Shown here: positions 1 through 10,222 of the stretch, one piece after another
Layout of the letters: each line of letters starts with the position of its first letter
How positions within the stretch are numbered: position 1 is the stretch's first letter
DNA from: Beroe ovata
Lineage: Eukaryota; Ctenophora; Nuda; Beroida; Beroidae
Direction: 5' to 3'
NCBI GenBank assembly: GCA_946803715.1
Contig: CAMPET010000138.1
Location: 44,841 to 108,840 of the forward strand
DNA: 64,000 bases
Position numbers and translations under genes: made by a program
The notes under the pieces: generated by a model
What the model saw: only the letters and a program-made list of their open reading frames with translations
The model's database searches: none
What the model was told of the DNA's origin: nothing

Positions 1-31
<31 letters not shown>

Positions 32-36
32 GTCAC
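1..36. repeat. (TG)n microsatellite at window edge
   Basis: Uninterrupted TG dinucleotides followed by a TATG-rich stretch. It is cut by the window start, so its full length is unknown. Positions 37-896 hold no exon I can support. Confidence 0.9.
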
Positions 37-896
37 CAGTGGTGTGGAAGTGGTGACCCACGCCCTCCATGCTCTCTCTCTCTACGGTCACAGGCTCTTT
101 GTTCTCTGTTATTATGAAGGAGTAACACAGATTCTCGCCTCCTCCCCTAATACAGCACGGAGTGTGTGTATTAGGGGATATGCGCGTGTTGGGCTGTGTA
201 ATGTCTGACTGATCTTAAAGTTGTGGCAGCTCATAATTATGCACATGTACGGCAAACAAGCTAAGACAAGCTTAGACAATCCTATGTCAGTATTAGCGTA
301 TACCATGAGTTTAGAGGGTTCAATACGATTGAACGACTGGACCTTTTGATGGTGGGATTGACAGGATTTTTAGGAGTTCAGAGTGGCCTGGTTTCGTGAC
401 TTAAAATGTCAGCTACATTTCCCACAGGCGTCATTGATCAATGACACAATGTACAAACTTTTAACTGTGTGACGTTCTTCACTGCTGAGAGATGTACCTG
501 GTACCTACCTATAAAAATATAAATTTAATAGAAACTTTTGTTCGGGGCGAAGTCACGTGATGGGAGCTGTGTATTGTGTCGTCATTGTGTCGTCATAGCC
601 GCTCCTTCATCGAATGAGACAAGTAGCTTGATTGTCATAGCAGCTCTGCTGAGCTGCCCTCTTTGAAACTCCAAACTTTTGAAAAAAGAAGGGAATAGAA
701 GACTGGCGCTTCTGCAAGGTGATGAATAATGGGCAATCCTTCAATCACGTGCAATCATTTCAACAATGGACTTTGATATCATAATATGAAATGGTAATTA
801 TGCCTTTACTGCGAATCGCTCCGATATCGGTCTCTAATAACTTAATAACAATTGAAAATTCTATGACTTGGCTTTTCTCAGAATATAGTAAATTGT

Positions 897-1206
897 TTGT
901 GTGCGTACTTTGTGTGTGTCTGTCTGTTCTGTGTGTGTGACTGTATGTACTGTCTGTGTGTACGTGTGTACTGTCTGTATGTACTGTGTGTATGTGTGTG
1001 TACTGTGTCTGTGTTTGTATGTACTGTGTGTACTACTAATAGGGGGATGGACCCGAAGGGTCCACACAGCCACACTAGGGTGCAGTGGGAGCTCCACCCT
1101 AGCTGCACGTGACCGGGATGGGAAACAAATCCCGAATGTATGTGTGTACTGTCTGTATGTTCTGTCTGTATGTTCTGTGTGTGTGTGTGTGTGTGTGTGT
1201 GCTTTG
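897..1206. repeat. GT-rich degenerate microsatellite
   Basis: Alternating TGTG and TGTACTGTCTG units occur in two blocks (about 897-1035 and 1138-1202). Between them is a short non-repetitive piece containing CCCTAG and GGGATGGG-type words. Long open frames here on both strands are products of the repeat and are not genes. Confidence 0.85.
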
Positions 1207-1661
1207 TGTGAAGCCTCGTGACTGTGTTTTAAACATATAGGACTGTTCTGTTTAACTGAGTTTGAATTTGGCGGGTTGGAATGGGTAATGAGAGAGTTGC
1301 TAATAAAGGGGGAATTAAGGGAGTGTAATTATTCCATTTTGGATGACTTGACCCGGCTTCACCTGTATTATATGTTATGTTGCTGTATTATGTTGCTGTA
1401 TTAATGTTATGTATTATATGTTATGTTGCTGCGAAACTGTGAACTAAGTGTATGGACCTGTGGTTGCGACCTATGTGTTGCTATGACGAGTAAATGTTGC
1501 TATGTGCACAATCTGGCGGCAACTTTGAATTCCAAATACTTCATAACTGCATTGATAGGGATTCCCAGCAAACATGTAACCTACATCACTGAGTTTAATC
1601 ACATTTTAGCTGCTTATTTAGAAAATAACTGTTGTAAATAGTTACGCTCTTCTCATTCCAG

Positions 1662-1843
1662 AGTGTGACACACTGAAGACAGTTCAGCTGACAGATGAAC
1701 ACAAACCCAACTCCCCCATCGAGCAGGCTCGGATAGAGAGCCACGGGGGTCGAGTGGAGAAGCGCGGCTCTGTTCACCGCGTCGCTTGGAAACGTGTTCG
1801 CCAACCTCACAGCGGACCTGTGCGACGGAGTACAACATTTGAA
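1662..1843 (+). CDS. Exon of a PPM1D/Wip1-like PP2C serine/threonine phosphatase
   Basis: Internal exon after a pyrimidine-rich acceptor ending at 1661. It reads about 60 codons in the frame beginning TGT at 1664. The residues include QLTDEHKPNSPIEQARIE, then GGRVEKRGSVHRVAWKRVR and GPVRRSTTFE. This matches the PPM1D segment that precedes its LAVARALGDLW motif: the DHKP box, the ERxRIExxGG box and the GPVRRST signature. PPM1D is a nuclear PP2C metal-dependent phosphatase that dampens p53 and DNA-damage signalling; that role is known for vertebrates and only inferred here. The donor is GTGGTG at 1844, or GTGCGT three bases later. I found neither the upstream metal-binding DG motifs nor the downstream LAVARALGD exon in the window. 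The gene may start before it and have divergent 3' exons, or this may be a gene relic. Confidence 0.72.
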
Positions 1844-1940
1844 GTGGTGCGTGTGTGTGTCTGTGTGTGTGTCTGTGTGTGTGTTTGTGTGTACTGTGTG
1901 TGTGTGTGTGTGTGTGTACTGTGTGTGTGATTGTGTCTGT
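1844..1940. repeat. (GT)n microsatellite beside the phosphatase exon
   Basis: A GTGT/TCTG repeat starts at the splice donor of the preceding exon and runs about 95 bases. A similar GT block lies 650 bases upstream, so the exon is bracketed by microsatellites. Confidence 0.85.
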
Positions 1941-2589
1941 AAGTCTTTACGGGGCTATTGTTGTAGCTGTAAGCTCTCTGCTAATGCACCTATTGAGTGA
2001 ATCACGTGACACACAAATATTTTCATATTATGATAACTACAGTCTGTTACACGTGTGGAATAGCTTGTTCCCTTCCCACTGTTAAACGCGAGATACTCCG
2101 TGGATTGACTATGAGACTGGATAGTAGTGACTGATGATCCTCGAGTGATGATTCATGAGTGATGATTCTAGAAGATGATTGATGCAGACATCACCATGGT
2201 GATGGTAAGATTCCATGGAGAAATGATAATGTATATTGATGACGTAAGAGTGTAGGAGAATGGGTGGTCCCATAACAGGTATGATGGCAAGTGGTTTAGA
2301 GTTTCACCGTCCTTACACTCTCCTACTCACATGCAGAGAGATCACGATGTCGTTTTGATGATGCAACATTGTGAAATATCAAATTTGGTGAATTATCATC
2401 AGAAATGTCAGGTTCATCATCTATGACCCTCTAGTAATGATTGAAACATGAGCATCATCACAATTTCGTCACAGTGTAAGTAAATATTGGGTGATAATAC
2501 CATAAATAGCAATAATCTAAACTTTCTTGCTTCGTAAATGATTGCAATGCGTCGCCGACTGTAAATTAAAGTTTGGGACCTTTGCGTAT

Positions 2590-2760
2590 AGTCGTAATTC
2601 ACCTGCGACACATCACATCGAGAAACATAGCTCTTGATACATCAACAAAGTCATTAGTTGATGCATCACTTGAATCATCACCTATTGGCACATCACTTGG
2701 AACATCACTACAATCAGTTCTTGAGACATCACTTGAATCATCACCTGACATAAAACTCAT
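2590..2760. repeat. Degenerate ACATCACTTG-type minisatellite
   Basis: Words such as ACATCACTTG, AATCATCACCT and GAACATCACT recur about every 15-27 bases. Both strands stay open for about 70-100 codons, giving Ser/Asp/Glu-rich translations with no splice context. I regard it as a decayed simple repeat. The rest of 1941-4621 shows no supported exon, although the missing first exons of the arrestin gene could lie here. Confidence 0.5.
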
Positions 2761-3744
2761 CAAGTACTTGAATACATTAATGAAGAGACTGGTATTATTC
2801 TTCTGGCACATGTTCGGAAATGAATCCTATATGAGGTCTCATTGTCACTTCTACTACACGCCAGTACACTTCATTGAACTTTATTAAAAGAGCAGAAAAT
2901 ATGGTATATTTATGAACGAAGGTCGGCAATCCCTCCGATTATATTGGGTCACGTGACCCAATGTAATGAGCAACAGCTGGTCCTTCTGATAACGATATTG
3001 GAATGTGGGTGTTAATGCGTCTTGGGATGACTCCCTGAAAAACGCGTCTATTTTGGTCAGCAATTGTCTTTATATGCATCACGTCAACTGGGAGCTGTAC
3101 GTGGTTTTGGAAACACCAAAAGCAAACTGGGAATTATTGTAGAGATATTGGTGAGCTTTGAATTCTGGTAAGTTGATTCTCTTTTGACTCAATGAAAAGA
3201 TGCTTTTCTGGGCTGAGTCAAAAGAAAATTGATTAACTTACCTGAATTGTTATCATGCGATTCTTATTAAACAAACCGATCCTTCAACTCCCGCGCTAAT
3301 CGTTGACCAGTTGCATCTATAGTGGCTCTTAACCAATGGCTCTATTCAAATGGCGGCGGTAGGTAGGTAAACAATGCATTGCGTCACAACTAAAGTCTCT
3401 GACACTCCAAACACCCAAAAACACATAAATACCAATTGTCCATGTCCCATCAACATATAACCATGTCCACTTCCGACCAACTGCAGAAGATGTACAAATT
3501 TAGGAGTTTGATACTGATAGTTTCATACATATTTAGACACAGCGTATTTTATACCAAATATCCACGCATAAGCTAATGGAAATACGCATGTCCATTAATG
3601 ATTGGTGGCACTGAAGCAAAATATATAACGAAGAGCTGCTAGAATTGTCTGTTATTCCAATATAGCTGGCATGCGTAAAGAGACAGCTTTTGTGTGGAAT
3701 ATTTGATGTGTATAGGTACCGACCTAGCTCTCTCTTTTTGTCAG

Positions 3745-3822
3745 TGCATACATACATCCATACATACATCCATACATCCATACACTCCAACATACATACA
3801 TACATTCATACATTCATAATTA
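3745..3822. repeat. (CATA/CATC)n microsatellite
   Basis: CATACATACATC units are repeated with small interruptions over about 78 bases in the gene-poor stretch between the phosphatase exon and the arrestin gene. Confidence 0.8.
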
Positions 3823-4621
3823 TGTAGAATGTACATTCGTTACTCTCATGTTAATTAACCCATAAATCCATGTATAACAAAGATTTGTAGAGAAGATACG
3901 AAACTTGATACGCAACTTTGATTAGCTCACTTATAGATTGATCGATGCTGGACTCGAAGACATTTTTGGACGTTATTGTTCTTCTGCAAAAACAATTTGT
4001 GGGATGATTTGCTAATGAATGTAAAGAAACTCTAGCGAATCTTAGCTCATGTGATCATGAACAATCATGCCTAAATAGGTCAAGTTGGAGGACGTTTTGT
4101 GTCACTCATGGTGTGTGTATGTGCGTGTGTTTATCACTGAGATAATGGTAATACGACGAAAACACAGCTGACATGATATATTTTGTAGAAACTTAATTCC
4201 GAGTCGTAGGTGTAGCGCGCGATAGCATTTCTCTGTGATATTATTTTGAGTGCGCGCGTTAAACGCGCGGCGTGTAGGTTACTATACGTTGAGCTAAGAA
4301 AAGATACACATACTTTTCGTTTCAGAGAGATGGTAAATTTCAGAGAGATGGTAAATTTGAAATTTCAACACCTGCTTACTTCTTAGATAAGTTACTGGAA
4401 ACACATGGGGGTATTCATTAGAATAGCGCAATTCTACATTAAATTACTTAAATAAAGCACAAATCCACACCGCTGTAGTTTCTCTCCGTGGAGTATCATT
4501 AAAATCTGACACTTCTCCATCAAGATTATAAGTTGACAGTCACAGCTCTAATCTCAAATTAGATATACGCTGCACACCTGTTTCAGCGCATTATAACGGT
4601 GTATTGAAATTAATGTTTCAG

Positions 4622-6368
4622 TTACCGGCAGGAATCCCTAGTTCCGTAACCCTACAACCCGTGAAGAGTGATCAAAGCAGTAAACCGTGCGGTGTAGAAT
4701 ATTGTCTCAAGACGTACATTGCGAAAGATATGCACGAGACACCAGATCGAAAGTGAGAATCGTTTATCGTAATTATTGATTTGATCGTTTATCGCGGATT
4801 AGATTTGATCCTGATACCCTGCAATAATGCCGTAGAGCGATTGATATGGTTATTGAGAATCTCGTACTGATCATGCCAATCATCACAATACAATAATGAA
4901 CTATCCCGACGATTATTGCTCTCCCCATGCGGCTGCAATTCCTGACATAGCTCACTCCTGCAGACAGATAGTCGACTTGCTGATCAAGAAAATCACACAC
5001 GCACCGGACACCTCTGCCCCGCAGCCCTACATCGAGTGTGCCAAGAATTTCATGATGAGCACCAATCCGCTCCATGTCGAAGCAAGACTCGACAAAGAGG
5101 TTCCTTGACATTTAGTCGGGAAACAATTTCGGGCGTCACAACTCTTTATTTCTTTGAAAATTCGTTAATCTTCACAACACTTTTCAGCGGTATGTTCATG
5201 GAGAACCGATATATGTTCACATAACCATGGGAAATCAGTCAACAAGAGCGGTGAAGAAGCTGAGATTGTCAGTCAAACAGATTGCAAACATCTGCCTCTT
5301 TTCCAACGCGATTTACAAGTGCACAGTTGCAACTGTTGAACATGAGTGAGTTTCCTATTGATAAATTTGCAACGAAAAGTGGTCCTTAAATTTCAAGAAA
5401 TGCTCAATCAACCAAACCCTTCAGTTTGAATGTTCAGCCCAGCCAAACGATAGCCCAGACTTTCTCAATACGACCGTTACTAGAGGACAACAGAGACAAG
5501 AGGGGCCTGGCGTTGGACGGACAGATAAAGAGCGAGGACACCAACCTTGCTTCCTCCACAATGTAGGTTGGCGTGAAGTTGGCGGAAGTATGGTTATTTT
5601 AGACCAAGATCAGATCTGACATTCATGGTGAAGGTTGGAATAATTTTCACCCATATCATTTGTTTCAGAGTTCTACCCATCTCGAGTAGGGACTCCCTGG
5701 GTATCGTTGTAAAGTACATCGTGAAGATAGAGCTCTTTGTACTGGCGGGGTAAGTCCAGATTCTCATTCCTGAGTCGTTTATTCGTGCCTCACTTTTTTG
5801 TTCTTTTTCATTAAAATTCGGAAGATCTCACCCTCCCCTCTCTCCTCCTCTTGCAGAGAGCTGAAACTGGAGTTACCGTTTACCCTATCTCACCCCATTC
5901 CCGAGCACTATGAAGAGGACATGGAACCGATTCCGAAACAGTCCGATGCAAACACGGAAAACATCAATGTGGAGCTGGATGAGACAGGAGCGTATAACAA
6001 CGATCTGTTAACTTCACAGGCAGAGTAAGTGGCAGTGCGAATAATGATATTTTGGTGTTTTTTCTCCTATTTCATACCACCGCTGACATGCGCACACAGT
6101 CACATGGACATGGAAATACACAAGATGTACATTGTACATCCTCAATCCTCATTCCTCAAATCAATGTACAATTACCCTGAAATACGAATTCATTCTCACA
6201 TCAATGAGCAATCACACCGAAAATTACGAATGCAGTAATGACGAGCCGTTAATTGACCTGGAGGCGGCTCTCCCCATCGACGACAACGTTCCGTCTCCCA
6301 CAACATCGGCGGACGATGCCGCTGCCGCCGCCACCGAGCCACCCGCCGAGCCAGAACCACTGGCATGA
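4622..6368 (+). CDS. Beta-arrestin (central and C-terminal exons)
   Basis: Seven exons joined in phase: 4622-4752, 4964-5099, 5188-5345, 5425-5562, 5669-5749, 5857-6024, 6236-6368 (stop). The translation follows the beta-arrestin family closely: SSVTLQP and CGVEY, then ITHAPDTSAPQP, LHVEARLDKE, HGEPIYVHI, AVKKLRLSVKQIANICLFS, then NRDKRGLALDGQIKSEDTN (the lariat-loop region) and LKLELPFTLSHPIP. Arrestins bind phosphorylated GPCRs at the plasma membrane, block G-protein coupling and recruit clathrin. The tail carries LIDLE, a clathrin-box motif, followed by an acidic Ala/Pro-rich end. I see no DxxFxxFxxxR AP2-binding motif. The N-terminal exons (polar core, YLGKRDF region, roughly the first 100 residues) were not found. 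All introns are short (about 60-210 bases). The two GPCR genes in this window are possible client classes. Confidence 0.93.
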
Positions 6369-8509
6369 TTGAGGGTAAAGTGTGCTAAGAAATGCAACCA
6401 CACCAGCTATGCTTGGAGATAGGAGAAGGGAAATTATTTGCCCCAGAAGAGAGTGTTTTTATCGAATTTGCATGATCTAATACAAGTGATGAACAATGAA
6501 CATCATCATCCGCTGTGCACCTCTGGGGGTCTGGCTTGTTGTCAGAAAAGAAGGCATGTCGTAGAATTGCATGATTGTTCATAACAACCCGCTGAGGATT
6601 GAATTTGGATCGACAAGCCTAGATATGGCTGAGGAATAGCTTACTAAACAATGAATAGCCTCAGTAAATCTTGCTAAAACTGCTAAACTTAGCTACACCT
6701 CTCTCTACCTATTGAACTATATAATCCGTCTATACAAGTTGTGTATGTTAGAATTCTTCAACAAATTGCTTCTAACAAAGAGATACAAGAGAGTTCAGAT
6801 TCCCGTACTCTGATATTCTGATTCCGATATTGTTTCAGCGAGCAACTGCTCATTAATTTTCAAGACGTAGTGCTGACAACACAAGATACCGACGCATAGC
6901 AACACGCCTTGGTAACACACTCTCGCTGTCTAGTAGCACATATAGCAACGCTTGTCGGCAACATCACCAAATAGCAACCTACTGAACAACATGTTGTAGG
7001 TACAAAGTTGATCATACAAATTAGCTGATATAAATATAATCCACGAATATTCAAATGTTTTCCACCGTCATCCCAACACAATAAGACATCTGTCAAAGTC
7101 AAAGATATTTAATAAGAGGTGTCATGAAGAAATCAAACACAAGAAATTATTGGTTGCCGATATGATAATATATGTTTTGGTATTTGATATTTTAGTGTAG
7201 ATAACATGAAATTGTCTGCGGTTTTTATATCTTCTGATTAATTCTATAATTACAATTCGGGTGAATTATCCCCCCTACTGGGCTGTTCACATACTGCGTG
7301 GTCTCATATGTTCAGTCCATTTCAGCTCTCCTATCTTCAGAGAAGTGATATTTCGTGACTTAATTTGTTGCCCTACAACAATTTCGCTGTATGTGAATGG
7401 CCCTTCACTCTATTTTGTTGCTGAGTTGAGCCTTTTCCCGTTTGCTGAGAGTATTCATATATTTTAACTGCTGCTCATATATTTTTGGCGTCATCCAATT
7501 TGCTCCATAAGTTGCCTCCCTTGGATGTTTTTGGAATGGGTTATATTTTACAAGTGCCGCTATAATCATTTTTCAAATTACTGCGTGAAGCCGCCTTCAT
7601 AATTATTTGATTTCAGTTCATTTTTTATGAATTTATTTCAAGACGTGGGAATTTTACATATTGTTGTTGATTTACAATCATGAATTCGTTTAGAGTGTAC
7701 CTGGTTACAGTTTGAGTATACGATTTTATCAGAGACTAGATTTACCGATGTCTGTCATGGGTAACCCACTCAGTTAGACGTTACTCTTTAATTTTGAAAA
7801 TCAATCGGATTCTTTTCGCCCTCAAGGCTTGTAAATACATTTGATTTCAACTGGTGGTGAAGTTACATTCTTGGTTTTTAGACGTCATTACTTCTTCATC
7901 GCATCTTGGATTTGATTTTTTGCTTAATTTTGTCGGATGTTTGCATACACTTACAGCAGAATTGAATGTAGTCTGCGCGATTATTATTTATCAACAGCAA
8001 ATTGATGCGATATTTGATTTGACACAGTATTTTGTAATCCATCTATGGGATCAATGATGGAATCATGCAGTTTCCAATGTGTCCGGGCGTACTGGGAATG
8101 GATCCTTTGAATTGGGATCTTTTTTTTAAATGCTTTCATGGTCCGCGAAATATCTATACGTTCTTTCTCGAGCCGAATCTGGAAGTTATAAGCTTAAAGT
8201 CCGAAATTTGAGAATATGAAATATTATTTTATGATAAATGTGATTAAATCTAGGATCCATAGAAGCAAGCTAAGTTATGAACATCATGATCTATTCAACT
8301 TCAAACATAATCATTTACGAATATCATTTTGTTGTATTAAATTATTGGATTCAAGGATTCTGAAAAATTTGAATGCTGTATACTTCATACTTGAAGTGTA
8401 TGATCTTGAATCATACATTCATACGTATTGCAATTGCATCATCCATCTGAGCTATCAGCTATGATAAGATCGATTGAATTAAAGTGATAGCCGCGTTTAA
8501 ATTTAATTG
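6369..8509. other. Intergenic, no supported gene
   Basis: AT-rich sequence with only short open frames that lack splice context or recognisable protein similarity on either strand. I see no repeat array or RNA gene. Confidence 0.6.
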
Positions 8510-8537
8510 GTAAAGTTTGTGCGCGCACAAACTTTAC
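8510..8537. repeat. Perfect 28-bp palindrome
   Basis: The half-site GTAAAGTTTGTGCG is followed immediately by its reverse complement, with a CG-rich centre. It marks the left edge of a cluster of inverted repeats that continues to about 8820. Confidence 0.9.
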
Positions 8538-8569
8538 TTGTAGGATATTTCTAGTCTCCCTACCCTTGC

Positions 8570-8765
8570 TGCAGTGTGCAGGCGGGATGTGCACACGTTG
8601 CGCACCCGCTGCAGCTGTGCCCTGTTCTAGTTCTACTCAGTGAACTGAAAAGTCGTAGAAAGGACGGAGACGCGCACTGCGTAGTGCAGCGCGCGCGGAG
8701 TATAGTACATGGGTCACATAGCTTAGCGTTGCCGGATGTTATCTGTCCTCTGTTTCTTGCGCGCG
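8570..8765 (-). repeat. Interspersed CG-rich repeat, family B, copy 1
   Basis: On the minus strand this block shares words with 39735-39845 and 62289-62470 (both +): GGACAGAT near one end, then CCGCGCGCGCTGC, the GAGACGCGCA-type segment, TTCAGTTCAC followed by AGTAGAA, and CACACGTTGCGC. The order is conserved, so this is a dispersed element. Open frames across it on both strands are artefacts of its CG content. Confidence 0.65.
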
Positions 8766-8771
8766 GCGCGC

Positions 8772-8819
8772 GCGCGCCTTCATCGAAGGCCGAAACATCG
8801 GCCTTCGATGAAGGCGCGN
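8772..8819. repeat. Long hairpin: 16-bp perfect arms, CG-rich extension
   Basis: CTTCATCGAAGGCCGA (8778-8793) and its exact reverse complement (8798-8813) flank the four-base loop AACA. Outside the arms GCGCGC faces GCGCG plus an ambiguous N at 8819, which would make a stem of about 22 bp. The N is probably an assembly error at the structure. Confidence 0.9.
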
Positions 8820-8825
8820 TGGCAT

Positions 8826-9950
8826 CCATGTTATCAATTGAACAGTACAACATGTTGCAGTGTTTATCACTATGGGTAAAGGTGTTGGATATCAGTAGCG
8901 ATTCTGCAACGTAAAGTATGCAGCCTCCCCCTTTTCTGACGGGGCGATCTGCTCTGACACTGTTATACCCTTTGATGGCTATTTGTGCGTCACTCATGTA
9001 CGGTTTTAACCAGCTTTCAGTAATGGCTAAGAACGGGGTTTGTAGTGCATTTTCTTCGTTAATGATGTGCTGCTCTATAAACGGAATTTTCCATTTTACT
9101 GTGCTTGTGGCCGCTGGTGAGATGGAGCGAGCATTTAGTAGCAGGGTCCTTGAAAGCTGGTCATGTAGTTTAGAGGCATTTGCATCTGTAATGGGTTGTT
9201 CGCAGCATTCAGTGGCATCAGATGAGGAATTCTGGGAGCACAGTGCGGGGCCACTGGTTGTGAGGCAGCTGCCAGGTAGGAGTCTTGTCGGGTTCGTTGG
9301 GGGTGTTTGTTTTGTTGGGCCTCTTGGATGAGCAATGGTATCTGGTTTTGAAGCTCTGAAATTTTGGCATCCATCTGAGATATTAGTCCGTCTTTGAGGC
9401 TCTCCATTAGCTTTTCTAAAAAAGCCGCGTTTTTCTCGGATGAGCTCTCTTTCCTCGCATGGGGAGCTTTACTGACGTTAACTGTTGGGGGGTAGGGTGT
9501 GTATAGTGACTGGAGGCTGCCAATCTGTTGAAGGTCAAGTGAAGCTTTCCTGAGATGGGGCCAGTTTTTATTGTCGAGGAGAGGGTTGCGTTGATCTCTC
9601 ACCTGTTGGATAGTATCCTGTGTTCCTTCTTGGATGGTAACTTTCCTTGCAGTTCCTTTTAGGTGATGGAGGGTGCAGTCTTTGTTTAGGCAGCTACGAG
9701 TGGTCACGGAATCGGGACAGAGTTTTGGGTGGAAGAAATTACATTCTTTACCTTTCTTGCAGCCTTTCCTCTTATCGTTTCCAAACTTTGCATAGAAGCG
9801 GCACTGTCTTGGGTGTGTGTTAGGGCACGGCTGGTCACCAATAAGTCGTTTTCCTGTCAGTCCGTGCGGACATTTTCTTTGGATATAAAGTCTGCAAACC
9901 CGTGCATTCTTCTTATTTTCTGTAGTGGCGTCTTCTTGGCGGCCTCTCTT
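8826..9950 (-). mobile_element. Truncated non-LTR retrotransposon: zinc-finger ORF1 and endonuclease start
   Basis: Read on the minus strand. The frame from about 9950 to 9135 encodes an ORF1-like protein. It has three consecutive Cys/His clusters: VCRLYIQRKCPHG with CPNTH; CRFYAKFG with CKKGKECNFFH; CPDSVTTRSCLNKDCTLHH. A helical Gln/Glu-rich segment (EKLMESLKDGLISQMDAKI) and a polar tail follow. An overlapping second frame from about 9150 down to 8826 reads LLLNARSI, then FLAITESWL, then IAIKGYNSVRADR and KGGGCILYV. These are the N-terminal signatures of the apurinic-like (EEP) endonuclease of CR1/L2-type LINEs. The element stops inside the endonuclease where the hairpin and family-B repeat begin. 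No reverse transcriptase remains, so it is a dead 5' fragment. Function is known from the families; the subclass is uncertain. Confidence 0.85.
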
Positions 9951-10005
9951 GAAACCAAAAATTTATCAACTTGATCAGATCAGGCAGGATTTTTAAATCT
10001 TTTTA

Positions 10006-10097
10006 TGGAAGCAATAATGACAAGAACTAGTTTTCCAACTCGTACTCGGGTTTCATGCTTCCATAATATTGCTCCTTCCAACGAAGTCGAGCACTGT
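10006..10097 (-). mobile_element. MITE-like element, family C, copy 1
   Basis: On the minus strand it begins CAGTGCTCGACTTCGTTGGA, continues with AATATTATGGAAGC, and ends TCTTGTCATTATTGCTTCCA. The same ends occur at 44642-44720. This copy keeps an internal segment with GTACGAGTTGGAA that the other lacks. It directly follows the 5' end of the LINE fragment. Confidence 0.7.
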
Positions 10098-10187
10098 TTT
10101 GCGAAATTCTTTCCATAATTTTGATAAAATCTTTTTAATTGTTAATGGATGGAGTTTAACATTGATAGAAAGGAACACTAAAAACTT

Positions 10188-10222
10188 GATCTTTGGCTAG
10201 ATCTTTGGCTAGATCTTTGCTA
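10188..10222. repeat. 12-bp tandem triplication
   Basis: GATCTTTGGCTA occurs twice exactly and a third time with one base missing. It is short and of no evident function. Confidence 0.8.

Noticed and set aside
2573-2887. 104-codon plus-strand frame with Ser-rich repeats
   Set aside because: The amino-acid repeats follow the CATCACTTG DNA repeat, and the opposite strand is equally open.
8560-8997. Open frames on both strands across the CG-rich repeats at 8.6-9.0 kb
   Set aside because: They run through palindromes and a dispersed repeat. Only the part below the endonuclease motif has protein meaning, and that belongs to the LINE fragment.
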